A stretch of 32,154 bases of DNA from Brevinema andersonii (GCA_020722765.1 DYKD01000031.1:1-32154), one strand, 5' to 3'. Shown: positions 7,613-15,437, counted from the stretch's first letter. Numbers and translations are program-made. Notes: generated from the letters alone by a model not told the origin.

Positions 7613-9066
7613 TATTTATTCCCTCCTTTGCCTTTATACACATCATGCGCTCTAAGTTTATGACAAGTGATAGCCAACGCTTTTAACTTGACTTGTTCTT
7701 TATGATTTTCATGAAGGAGGCTATCTACCTTTTGCCAAACCTCAGTCCATTGTTTTTTTCTTGTACTGCTACCGATCCAATTGTTCACGAGATTTTTGAG
7801 AGAACTGGAATCAGCAGCATCAAGGCACATGGCTCTAACATTTGACCACTGCGTCTTTGACGGATAAAGTTTCTTATCATCTTTTAATTTTTTTATAAAC
7901 CTAGAAAGCTGTTGTGTCCAGTCAGTAGAAAGGGAATAAGCCTCTTCATCCATTTCTGCAGCCTTAACCTTGCGCTTGAGATATAGTGCCAATGTAGAAC
8001 CTGGCAAGAAAGCTTCTTGGCTCATAGGTTTTTTATCTTCTGATTCCTTTAAATTCTTTGGCGTTATTAAAAAATCAGGATTCACAAGAACCTGTCCTAA
8101 ACCTTCTTCAACATGCAATCCAATCCCTTTATCCAATTCTGCTTGAAGAAGAGATAAATCTGGCGGGGTTGAGCATATAAAAGTGATTACACTTCCTTTG
8201 ACAATCACATTCCGCTCTTCTTGCCGCCCTTTAAAATAGGCATTCCAAGGGGAATAAGATCTTGTCCGGATATATGTGCGAGTGAGGTCAAGCTTTCCTT
8301 CACCCAAACCAAAATCTTTTGCTTCTGGCAATAAGGTTGGAATACTATCATGGACGAGCCACAAATCTGATGCCAAATAAAAAGAAACGAACTTGTCATT
8401 TTTCTGAGATGCTATTTTTTTTATACCACTCGACAAAGGTTTAACATCCACAGCTCCGAATTCCGCACTCCTTGATTTTCCCATCTTGAGTCGTCCTTGC
8501 AAGATACCAAGGATAGACTTCCATAAATCTTCAGGGAAAGAGTCATCCGCTGTTATGGTTGCTACAAATTCTGTTCCTGCACGTAAAGACTCATAGGAAA
8601 AAAGATTCCCGTCAACTGTTCTTCCAAACTGGGTCCTGTCAATGGAGGACATGGTTTTTCTGTTCTTTCTTGGTTCAAAGGATACGAAAGACGACTGATC
8701 ATCGTAAAAATATCTGGAACGCATCTGTTTAAACTGAGAGTCGCCTAAGGCCTCGCTCTGTATTTTTAAACCTGAATTTGAAACCCCATTCAGAATTTTT
8801 TCCGTATGAACAATCTTCGGCTTATGCCATGATAGTGGTATAGGATAAGCGACACTCTCTTTTACAAATGGCAAAGCATTTGAAAACCTTATAGCCCCAG
8901 ATAAAAGTTTTTTAGGATCAAAACTGTTTCCGAGTCTGGAAGCTACAGTACCAAGGATTACTGAACCTGGAATATAATCCAAAGTTTCATGAGACCCTTC
9001 TGTGGCGCCAATACTACTGATGACAATATCAGATTCAAGTTTTAAGAGAATATCTGTTTTTTTCAT
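7612..9066 (-). CDS. csx10: Csx10, Cas5-like RAMP of type III-D
   Basis: A 484-residue Cas5-group RAMP expected to bind the crRNA 5' handle region next to Cas10. Family signs are ETLDYIPGSVILGTVASRL near the N-terminus, the G-rich segment LKMGKSRSAEFGAVDV in the middle, and VEEGLGQVLVNP, the second glycine loop, followed by a helical C-terminal extension ending in basic residues. I place the start at the ATG overlapping the cas7 TGA (ATGA, 9066), with GGGAG eight bases upstream, rather than at an ATG 21 bases earlier. The gene is sandwiched between single and tandem cas7 genes, the typical III-D order. Confidence 0.87.
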   Translation of the reverse strand: MKKTDILLKLESDIVISSIGATEGSHETLDYIPGSVILGTVASRLGNSFDPKKLLSGAIRFSNALPFVKESVAYPIPLSWHKPKIVHTEKILNGVSNSGLKIQSEALGDSQFKQMRSRYFYDDQSSFVSFEPRKNRKTMSSIDRTQFGRTVDGNLFSYESLRAGTEFVATITADDSFPEDLWKSILGILQGRLKMGKSRSAEFGAVDVKPLSSGIKKIASQKNDKFVSFYLASDLWLVHDSIPTLLPEAKDFGLGEGKLDLTRTYIRTRSYSPWNAYFKGRQEERNVIVKGSVITFICSTPPDLSLLQAELDKGIGLHVEEGLGQVLVNPDFLITPKNLKESEDKKPMSQEAFLPGSTLALYLKRKVKAAEMDEEAYSLSTDWTQQLSRFIKKLKDDKKLYPSKTQWSNVRAMCLDAADSSSLKNLVNNWIGSSTRKKQWTEVWQKVDSLLHENHKEQVKLKALAITCHKLRAHDVYKGKGGNK

Positions 9067-9620
9067 GATTGTACTCCCACTTGGCAACGCCCCAAACCCC
9101 TATGTCTATGAGCTCCCAAAGACCTGATCAAAGGCATTGCTTTTTTCAAAGAGTCCAGGTCATGATCATCAACAAAATCAATATTGGCTTCAAGAGTCAA
9201 AGGGATGCAAACCTCAAGAATACGCAGGGAATGGTCTTCTGCTAAACCGTTGTCATCAAGTTTTGTGGAGGCTATGTTTGTAAAAAGAGCTTCTTTATAA
9301 GAGTCACTCTGGGTTATCAACCAATTTCTTTCTGCTTGTTGCAGATGAGCATTTGAGAAACTAAGTTTTCCCTCTGCAGCCGTATCGGAATCTTTTTTGG
9401 TTGCTTCGCCAAAAAGCCTTGTTGTTGTCTCTTTGGCAAGATGTCCTGCATCTTCCAAAGTCTGACAGGCTTCTCTGAAAAGGCCTTTAACAGCTTTACC
9501 TGGAATATAAGGAAGTTTGTCTGCATCACGTGCCATAACGGCATCTGCTGCACCACCCTTTCCTAACCCAGTCCCAATATGCCAGTAAGAGAGAATATTG
9601 AAAATTATCTTTTTTGTCAT
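9063..9620 (-). CDS. cas7: Cas7/Csm3-like RAMP, single domain
   Basis: A 185-residue Cas7 protein. It opens with HIGTGLGKGGAADAV, continues with LPYIPGKAVKGLFREA (thumb/loop helix), and ends with SLGAHRHRGLGRCQV, the glycine-rich RAMP loop. Asp26 lies where Csm3 carries its RNA-cleaving Asp33, so this subunit may cut target RNA. The start was moved from the longest possible ATG to 9620, because GGAGGAG lies five bases upstream and the codon follows the cas10 stop by a single base. Its TGA overlaps the csx10 start. Confidence 0.9.
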   Translation of the reverse strand: MTKKIIFNILSYWHIGTGLGKGGAADAVMARDADKLPYIPGKAVKGLFREACQTLEDAGHLAKETTTRLFGEATKKDSDTAAEGKLSFSNAHLQQAERNWLITQSDSYKEALFTNIASTKLDDNGLAEDHSLRILEVCIPLTLEANIDFVDDHDLDSLKKAMPLIRSLGAHRHRGLGRCQVGVQS

Positions 9621-9621
9621 A

Positions 9622-11133
9622 TTACTCCTCCCATCCAAGCCTAATGCCGAGAGACTTTAACTCTATGGCATCTGGCAAAGGTGTTGTTTTTTTATCATGA
9701 ATAGTTTTCCATAAAGGAAACTCTGGACTATCGGTCATGTTTATAAGTTGAGAAGCAAAGGCTGTCCAACCAAAACGATTATCATCTTTATATATCTCGC
9801 GCAACCTATCGAAAGCCCTATTAGCTTCGTCAACGTTATCATACATCAAAGTAAAGATTTTGCGCAAAGGTCCTGATGAAATAGATTTGTCCATACTCTT
9901 CGTAAAATCTAACAGTTCACTAACAAGAGCATAGGGACCCGTCTTTGTTCCAACAACATAAGGCATCATCGTTAGGATAGTATCTCCATGCCCCATCAAT
10001 TCACTTTTCATGATATTTTCAAAAGAGCCACCAATCCCCGCAGTCAATCTCCAGAAGGCTAATCCGGATTGTTGGCGTCCTGTTTTTTCTTTCACAAAGT
10101 TACACAAAGATTCACAAAGGTCATAAGCCTGATAAAAGGGGAAACTGCTTTTCATGAACACAATTCCCGCAGAAGCAGTCAAGCCACCATTTGGTAGATT
10201 TTTGGCAGTCTGTGTCTCAAATTCTTCTAGAAATGTCTTGGTAAAAAGTAATGCATCACGTGCGTTCATCATGATTGTGAGATCATCTCCAGCACAGACA
10301 ACAGGCCGAAAAGGAATCTTGATTTTTTTACTTCCAGAGTCAATCTTCTTTTTAATATGTTTCAGCATGGGCGCCAGTGCTTTCTGGACTGCTGTGACTG
10401 TTGATTCATCAATTTTTTTTGAGAGTGCTCCCCACCCCTTTACATCCTTGATCTCTTTCATAGCAGCTTGCAGTTTTGCACCCATACTGTTAGCATCCGC
10501 ATGGATCAGGGCAATATAACTATTTTCGCCCTCTTCAATATCGGACACATCATCCGGCCATAGCGAACGATCTGAAACCAGAGACTCATATTCAGAAGGA
10601 ATAATCCTATGTAGAAGTTCTTTCTTAGCTGCGTTATTGGCATCTAACTTTACTCTGATTTCTTCTGATATGGCTTCTTTTTCAAGATAACCGACAGCCG
10701 CTTGACCTGTCTGCCTATTTCTGACAATCCATGGTCCAGCTACGGGCAGATCAACAGGAATCGCATTCCTCAAAAAAGCAATTTTTTTTTCAGCTTCATC
10801 ATTGGCAGCAAACCAGTTGTTATTTTCAACTGGTACAACCGTCTGTACAGAAAACAAACCTGGAGCTTTTGATGAGAGCGTTGGTTGCCATAATGATAGA
10901 ATGGTTTTAGCATCCTCCTCGCTTGTAAATAAGGCCCTAATACCACCGGCAGTAGCTGTAATGATCTCAAAAGAAGTAATGCCAGTAGAGAAGCATAACC
11001 CTTCTAAAATTTCTCGTGGTGTTTCCAGTACGACTGTACTGGCACCAACCATTTCCTTCAGCCTGTCACTCCGGAAAATGTATTCCTGGATGCCCTTGGC
11101 TGCGGATACGAACAGATACTTTTCAGAATCCAT
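9622..11133 (-). CDS. cas10: Cas10, type III large subunit, HD-less, AGDD cyclase motif
   Basis: A 503-residue Cas10, much shorter than common Csm1/Cmr2 proteins. It begins directly with FVSAAKGIQEYIFRSDRLKE and EMVGAS, the start of the first palm-like domain; no N-terminal HD nuclease is present. The second palm carries ALIHADANSMG (Asp about 213) and VVCAGDDLTIMM. This is the GGDD site with Gly replaced by Ala while both Asp residues (about 283-284) remain, so cyclic oligoadenylate synthesis is plausible. A helical C-terminal domain follows. The start at 11133 has GGAGG upstream; an ATG 24 bases earlier has none. It heads the interference genes and ends one base before cas7. Without HD, DNA cleavage by Cas10 is not expected. 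Confidence 0.92.
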   Translation of the reverse strand: MDSEKYLFVSAAKGIQEYIFRSDRLKEMVGASTVVLETPREILEGLCFSTGITSFEIITATAGGIRALFTSEEDAKTILSLWQPTLSSKAPGLFSVQTVVPVENNNWFAANDEAEKKIAFLRNAIPVDLPVAGPWIVRNRQTGQAAVGYLEKEAISEEIRVKLDANNAAKKELLHRIIPSEYESLVSDRSLWPDDVSDIEEGENSYIALIHADANSMGAKLQAAMKEIKDVKGWGALSKKIDESTVTAVQKALAPMLKHIKKKIDSGSKKIKIPFRPVVCAGDDLTIMMNARDALLFTKTFLEEFETQTAKNLPNGGLTASAGIVFMKSSFPFYQAYDLCESLCNFVKEKTGRQQSGLAFWRLTAGIGGSFENIMKSELMGHGDTILTMMPYVVGTKTGPYALVSELLDFTKSMDKSISSGPLRKIFTLMYDNVDEANRAFDRLREIYKDDNRFGWTAFASQLINMTDSPEFPLWKTIHDKKTTPLPDAIELKSLGIRLGWEE

Positions 11134-11192
11134 ACAACCTCCATAGTTAATATTCAAAAAATGTTTACTTTTAAATTAGAGAAGACTTTTTT

Positions 11193-11921
11193 TCACCTCC
11201 CATATTCATAAGCCCTCATAAAAGCTTTCCCCATAGCGGACAAGCTATATGTCTTATATTGCTTGTTGTAAAGAATAAACGGTTTCATGGCATCATCCAA
11301 CCTCTCATAAGTTTGTCGTTTCCCTATTCCTTCCAAAAGTTCCCTGATACTTTCATAAGATCTTTTCATTAACTCAGCATCAAAAGTGATAGGCAACTGT
11401 GGCATCTCCACCACATCATCAAATCCCTCAAACATATAATAGATGGGGATCTTATAAAGAACTCCCAAAACAGTAGCCATTGATATCTGGGCCTTGAAAC
11501 CGCCAGTCGCATTGATAAGAGCGTTGGTCCCGTGATCCTCCACAATGTCACATACAGAATCTATGAAATTCATCAGACCTGTTTTTTGAAAAACATCGGC
11601 TTTTTCAGGATCTAATCCATCCACCTTGACCAATTCAGCCTTAACGGACTGATCGTCAAGCCAGTCCCGTATTACTCGAGCACAAACATCCGCACCCTTA
11701 ATTCCAGAGTGGACCAGGTATATTATGGAATTTCTCATACCGGCTCTGAACCCACCTCGCTTTTCCGCTATCCTTGAAAGACTATTCGTTTCCGCGGAAG
11801 CCGAATAGGGATGCTTTTCGCATAGACCTACGAGAGAATCCATACTTCCACTTGTTCCTTGCTTTTTCATGTTTGTCAACAATGAAGTCCCTACTGTTGT
11901 TATAATCGCAGTTTTGCTCAT
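11193..11921 (-). other. Possible internal translation start giving a stand-alone CARF protein
   Basis: Met453 of the MBL-CARF gene sits exactly at the domain boundary (MSKTAIITTVGTSLL). The minus-strand bases before it are GGAG, six bases, then ATG (GGAG at 11931-11928, ATG at 11921-11919), a well-spaced ribosome-binding site inside the gene. Initiation here would give a separate 242-residue CARF protein. This would be analogous to internally translated small subunits in other CRISPR genes. Such matches can arise by chance. Confidence 0.3.
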
Positions 11922-13277
11922 AAGTGTCTCCATCTTCTCTTTTTTGGTGTCATAAACCATCCTCATGGAATCCGCAGGGATAGTTGAATGGATTCCGCGT
12001 CTCTTTGCCCAACCTTGAATTGCAACAAGGGAATCTGGCTCCCCGTGTACAAAGACAACATTTTTAGGTTTCATATTGATAATATTTTTTTTGAGCTCAA
12101 GATAAGAGGCGTGGGCAGTCAAGGGGATAACATCGAACATGTTCATATCCACATGAGATAACTTCCCTTTGAGAAGGGTTAACTCAACATTCTTTTTGCC
12201 TTGTGATTTCGCATTGAAAACCCTACTGGCATTCGTGCTCTCAAAAATATGCCCACAAAAAATAATTTTACTATTCTTACGAGACATGATCTTTTTGGCA
12301 ACACTCGCGGACATTGTCCCTTCATTTAAGTTGGCACTTGTCGCAACAATGACGTTCTTTCCAGCATGATCCAACTGATGCCACCACTGGTCAACCCGAG
12401 ATACACTGAAAACCCCATCAAAAGAACAGAATCCTCCTCTTTTATAAACAGTGTTGATTTTTCTTCCCATGCCTCCACACCAAATGTATGTATCTTCAGG
12501 TAAATGACCTTGCTCTTTTGCTTCTAAGAGCATGGCTAAAACTTCCTGAGTTCGACCAACTGCAAAGGCGGGAATAAGAACATTTCCCTCCTTATTAACA
12601 GTTGCTGCCACCTTAGCAAGAAAATCCTTAGTTGAGTTCTCAAAGGATGGAATTGCAGATTCACGGCCATACGTGGATTCCGTCATCAACACATCTATAT
12701 CTTCTGAAGGAAAATCTGCGCCAGGGACTAAAATCTGTTTTTCTATCTTAAAATCGCCTGTATAGAAAAAACGAAAATCCTCGGTTTCCAGAAGTATACC
12801 CGCCGCACCTGCTATGTGTCCAGCTGGAAAGAAAGTGAATGAGACCCCCTTTCTTATACTTTTTTTTACATAAAAATCGACTGTATTCCATTCTGGAATC
12901 ATTCGTGGTTTAAAATAGTGAGATTCAAAGCCTCGTGACGACTTTTCAGGATAGCGTTCCATCAACATATAAGAATCTTGGAGAGTAATCCTACTGATGT
13001 CAGCGGTTGCAGAAGTGGCATAAACAGGTGTATCGGGGAAACCGCTACAAAGCAATGGTAGTGCTCCCACATGATCAAGATGTGCATGGGAGATAATAAT
13101 AGCATCTGGGGTATCGCGAATCCTGTCAAAAAGAGGAACCGCAGAAAATCCGGTTTTATCAGGTCTCAAACCAGCATCCAAGATAATGGTTGTCCCGTTC
13201 ATTCTCACTAAAAAACAGCTTCCACCGATTCCCGAAGCTCCCCCAAGAGGAGTTATTTCAAAATCAACATTCTGCAT
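11193..13277 (-). CDS. MBL/beta-CASP nuclease fused to a C-terminal CARF domain
   Basis: A 694-residue two-part protein. Residues 1-445 are a metallo-beta-lactamase/beta-CASP nuclease of the CPSF73/RNase J group. Visible motifs are HAHLDH (64-69), GH (His153 in PAGHIAGA), GDF (Asp175), MTESTYG (Glu200, motif A), PAFAVGRTQE (motif B region), LTAHASYLEL (His389, motif C) and FVHGEPD (His411). The catalytic set looks complete. Residues 453-694 are a CARF domain of the APE2256 type, with ITTVGTSLL at 459-467 and NATGGFKAQI at 589-598, plus a helical C-terminal tail. The likely role is an RNA (or DNA) nuclease switched by cyclic oligoadenylate from the neighbouring Cas10 (59 bases downstream). The start at 13277 has AAGGTGG upstream. 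Substrate and direction of cutting are not predictable here. Confidence 0.92.
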   Translation of the reverse strand: MQNVDFEITPLGGASGIGGSCFLVRMNGTTIILDAGLRPDKTGFSAVPLFDRIRDTPDAIIISHAHLDHVGALPLLCSGFPDTPVYATSATADISRITLQDSYMLMERYPEKSSRGFESHYFKPRMIPEWNTVDFYVKKSIRKGVSFTFFPAGHIAGAAGILLETEDFRFFYTGDFKIEKQILVPGADFPSEDIDVLMTESTYGRESAIPSFENSTKDFLAKVAATVNKEGNVLIPAFAVGRTQEVLAMLLEAKEQGHLPEDTYIWCGGMGRKINTVYKRGGFCSFDGVFSVSRVDQWWHQLDHAGKNVIVATSANLNEGTMSASVAKKIMSRKNSKIIFCGHIFESTNASRVFNAKSQGKKNVELTLLKGKLSHVDMNMFDVIPLTAHASYLELKKNIINMKPKNVVFVHGEPDSLVAIQGWAKRRGIHSTIPADSMRMVYDTKKEKMETLMSKTAIITTVGTSLLTNMKKQGTSGSMDSLVGLCEKHPYSASAETNSLSRIAEKRGGFRAGMRNSIIYLVHSGIKGADVCARVIRDWLDDQSVKAELVKVDGLDPEKADVFQKTGLMNFIDSVCDIVEDHGTNALINATGGFKAQISMATVLGVLYKIPIYYMFEGFDDVVEMPQLPITFDAELMKRSYESIRELLEGIGKRQTYERLDDAMKPFILYNKQYKTYSLSAMGKAFMRAYEYGR

Positions 13278-13342
13278 TGCGCCACCTTTCTGAAACCGCT
13301 AACAGCCGGTCCATTTCCCGATTGTTAACTAGCAGAAAATAA

Positions 13343-13353
13343 TATCCGAAAAA
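13343..13353 (-). promoter_or_regulatory. Degenerate copy of the T-tract-CGTATA element upstream of the CRISPR operon
   Basis: On the minus strand the bases read TTTTTCGGATA, differing from the recurrent element by one base in CGTATA and by a shorter T run. It lies 66 bases before the MBL-CARF start codon, in the 117-base gap 13278-13394. If functional, it would place the type III operon under the same promoter class as its neighbours. Confidence 0.3.
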
Positions 13354-13394
13354 TAAGTTGTCCAATTATTCATAAAAAAGTCACTTCTATATTT

Positions 13395-13832
13395 TCAAAA
13401 CGGAATATCATCATCCTCAATTGTCTGTTTTCTCTTCCATTCCTCTTCTCTTGCTTTTTCTTCCCTTTTTTTATCAAAATCCCCTTCTAATTTTCCATAG
13501 ACTCTCTGATTCACTTCCTTGCCAAGCTTAACCAAACTTTCCAAATCAACTTTAGTGGGATGTTCCAGGATTTCAGTTGCAAGCCTGATGATTCGTACGC
13601 AGTCAGATTCCTGCAAATTCACCCAGTGACTCTCAAGTTTGATCAAAGCATCCGTAGCTTCGTCCCTGCTTTTTTGATCCTCTTCAGTAAGGACACACTC
13701 CTCACCCTCCACTCCAATCAGGGCATCCCACGCAGGATCCCACGGAAACTCCCCACATTCAGGACATGCGCCCATATAGCTCTCGTTGTCATCATCCATT
13801 TCTGCGCCGCAATATTCACAATGATCAGGCAT
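13395..13832 (-). CDS. Zinc-ribbon protein with an SSB-like acidic C-terminal tip
   Basis: A 145-residue protein of unknown family. The N-terminus carries a Cys4 zinc ribbon (C5, C8, C23, C26). The middle is helical, and the last third is a highly charged Lys/Glu helix. The final residues are EDDDIPF. The ending DDDIPF is identical to the C-terminal tip of Escherichia coli SSB, the peptide that docks onto RecQ, RecO, PriA, exonuclease I, the DNA polymerase III chi subunit and others. No OB fold is visible, so this is not an SSB. The start at 13832 has AAGGAGG upstream. The gene ends 117 bases before the type III operon. A role in attracting or competing for SSB-binding repair enzymes is an inference. 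Confidence 0.8.
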   Translation of the reverse strand: MPDHCEYCGAEMDDDNESYMGACPECGEFPWDPAWDALIGVEGEECVLTEEDQKSRDEATDALIKLESHWVNLQESDCVRIIRLATEILEHPTKVDLESLVKLGKEVNQRVYGKLEGDFDKKREEKAREEEWKRKQTIEDDDIPF

Positions 13833-14057
13833 ACGTTCCTCCTTGTAATCTCTTTGTTATAACTCTCCTTTGACATTCTGATGATTTCTGCACCGGTTTG
13901 CTTCGAGACACAGCTGGATACTTAGTGTTTTTCCATGAAAAACGTATCAAAGCGCCTGCTGGCTCCTTAGCTACCGGTAGCTTTACTGTTGCTTTGTCAA
14001 AGTAGAGATAATATATACGAAATAAAACAAAAAACTTTCTGCATTAAACTCCCCTCT
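13833..14057. other. 225-base intergenic region with a promoter-like element and two inverted repeats
   Basis: No gene is seen. On the minus strand a TTTCGTATATAT element lies at 14014-14022. Between it and the start codon at 13832 are a 7-bp stem with a 3-base loop (13927-13943) and a perfect 14-bp palindrome, AGCTACCGGTAGCT (13969-13982). If the element is the promoter, the gene has a structured leader of roughly 170 bases. Confidence 0.5.
14014..14022 (-). promoter_or_regulatory. CGTATA promoter-like element (imperfect T-tract) upstream of the zinc-ribbon gene
   Basis: The minus strand reads TTTTATTTCGTATATATT, matching the recurrent element except for one A in the T run. It lies downstream of the stop of the 14058-14399 gene and points toward the gene starting at 13832. 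Confidence 0.4.
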
Positions 14058-14399
14058 TCATATTATAATGAACAATGTCAACAGGATAGATGTCCCTATA
14101 CCATCTAAAACAAAAACAGGTAAAACTTTATCATAGTTTAGCGGTTTCATAGCATTGAGTTTTATAGTATAAATGATTACGAGTCCAAGAATGATGATTC
14201 CGATAATCGGAGCAAAAAAAACCATCACAACAACAGATATCAAATAAACAGTGTCCAAAATCTCAATCCAATGATCTGTCTTATCAGGATTCTTGTACGA
14301 ACTAGCATCAATAAGAACATGAGCATATTTCTTGATTGCGAACAACTTGTAAAGTTCATAGGCCATCAATGCAACAGCGAGATATTTCATAAGCAACAT
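14058..14399 (-). CDS. Small four-helix membrane protein of unknown function
   Basis: A 113-residue integral membrane protein, not assigned to a family. Four hydrophobic segments are visible: the N-terminal YLAVALMAYELYKLFAI; a pair in the middle (around VYLISVVVMVFFAP and IIGIIILGLVIIYTI); and the C-terminal ILLTLFIII. A polar stretch, SSYKNPDKTDHW, lies between helices one and two. The start was moved to 14399, where AGGAGG lies six bases upstream, instead of an ATG 33 bases earlier. It is the last gene of a small operon with 14489-14869, 14907-15086 and 15097-15417. Confidence 0.75.
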   Translation of the reverse strand: MLLMKYLAVALMAYELYKLFAIKKYAHVLIDASSYKNPDKTDHWIEILDTVYLISVVVMVFFAPIIGIIILGLVIIYTIKLNAMKPLNYDKVLPVFVLDGIGTSILLTLFIII

Positions 14400-14488
14400 A
14401 AGAGCCTCCTTGCTTGGAGTACCAACTCCCACCCTTGATTATCACTTTCAAAATCACAGCACAGCGATGTCCAACCAAATGGTGGATG

Positions 14489-14869
14489 CTAATTTATTTT
14501 CAACGGATATTTCTCCATTAACTCCTTATTTCCACTTCCCTGTGCATACACCTTCTGTATGTTTTGATCAGTCTCTGCCTCTATCAATTTTTTGAGTGTT
14601 TCAATTCCGTGGATCTTCTTTTCAGGTTCTGGACCTAAAATGTTTACCATGCTAGGGCGTACACCTATCTTCAGATTCAAGACATAAGTTTTCCCAAAAA
14701 TACGGACAGGACCATTAGGCATGCAGAAGTCTTCCGTATAGGAATAGTTCTGTTCTGGGAACCATATTCTGAACCTGAAATACCTCAGGTCAAATTTTTT
14801 AGGCGGATCCTTGAAAAGCATCAGAACCCCTATCACAATAAGACAGATGAAAGCAACAGTAAGTTCCAT
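14489..14869 (-). CDS. Single-pass membrane protein of unknown function
   Basis: A 126-residue protein with one N-terminal membrane segment (about 4-19, ELTVAFICLIVIGVLMLF) followed by a soluble domain rich in aromatic and charged residues (RYFRFRIWFPEQNY). A Lys/Glu-rich helix and a short polar tail end the protein. No family was recognised. The start at 14869 is preceded by AGGAGGA. It lies between two other small membrane-protein genes in the same direction, suggesting they act together at the membrane. Confidence 0.7.
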   Translation of the reverse strand: MELTVAFICLIVIGVLMLFKDPPKKFDLRYFRFRIWFPEQNYSYTEDFCMPNGPVRIFGKTYVLNLKIGVRPSMVNILGPEPEKKIHGIETLKKLIEAETDQNIQKVYAQGSGNKELMEKYPLKIN

Positions 14870-14906
14870 AGAAATCCTCCTGGCCTAAAGTATTGTTTTT
14901 GCTGAA

Positions 14907-15086
14907 CTATTTATCATCATCTTCATTTAAAACATAATATCCATGTGTATTCAGTTCTTTCTCATTTACTTTCGATTTTATGAAATATAAAATCACTTTT
15001 ACTACAAAGAAAAGAACTATTGCCAAAATTATGTAAAAGTATGTCCACTCAACTCCATTCCAACCAATATCCCATCCACCTATCAT
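14907..15086 (-). CDS. 59-residue membrane protein
   Basis: Translated by hand. The ATG at 15086-15084 follows AAGGAGG at good spacing, and the frame ends with TAG at 14909-14907. The sequence begins MIGGWDIGWNGVEWTYFY, has one long hydrophobic helix (about 18-36), then KSKVNEKELNTHGYYVLN and an acidic DDDK end. It sits ten bases after the stop of the 15097-15417 gene and 37 bases before the 14869 start, in a consistent operon. The strong ribosome-binding site, hydrophobic helix and placement support a real gene of unknown function. Confidence 0.7.
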   Translation of the reverse strand: MIGGWDIGWNGVEWTYFYIILAIVLFFVVKVILYFIKSKVNEKELNTHGYYVLNEDDDK

Positions 15087-15096
15087 GATTTCCTCC

Positions 15097-15417
15097 TTAA
15101 TGAAGTTTATCGCCTACCACAAACCACACTTTACGGGAACGGGTCTTATCCATGTTTTCCATAGTCTCAAGGAAACTTTCTTTGGCAGCTTCAAAACTCA
15201 GGATAGATGCTGTCATCTTCTCATCCACAAGCGCCATTGGTTGATAACCTGCCTCGTTGACATTAAGGAAATAATGGATTTTTCCACCAGACTTGGCTCT
15301 CAAAGAGACGCATCTGCTCACACCAATAGCAGCCACCTGGTAATCCAGGATCTGGACTTCGTGCCTATGTTCCCGTATCAGTGCCGTGAAATCGTCCCAA
15401 GGAAGAGTCTTTTCCAT
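15097..15417 (-). CDS. Hypothetical 106-residue soluble protein
   Basis: No family recognised. It begins MEKTLPWDDFTALIREHRHEV and continues with a mixed alpha/beta pattern (a strand near KIHYFLNVNEAGY, a helix near FEAAKESFLETMENMDK, and a final strand VWFVVG). No membrane segment, signal peptide or Cys-pair motif is visible. GGAGG precedes the start. It is the first gene of an operon encoding three small membrane proteins, directly behind the T-tract-CGTATA element at 15438-15450. Confidence 0.7.
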   Translation of the reverse strand: MEKTLPWDDFTALIREHRHEVQILDYQVAAIGVSRCVSLRAKSGGKIHYFLNVNEAGYQPMALVDEKMTASILSFEAAKESFLETMENMDKTRSRKVWFVVGDKLH

Positions 15418-15437
15418 TTTCCACCTCCATGATGATA

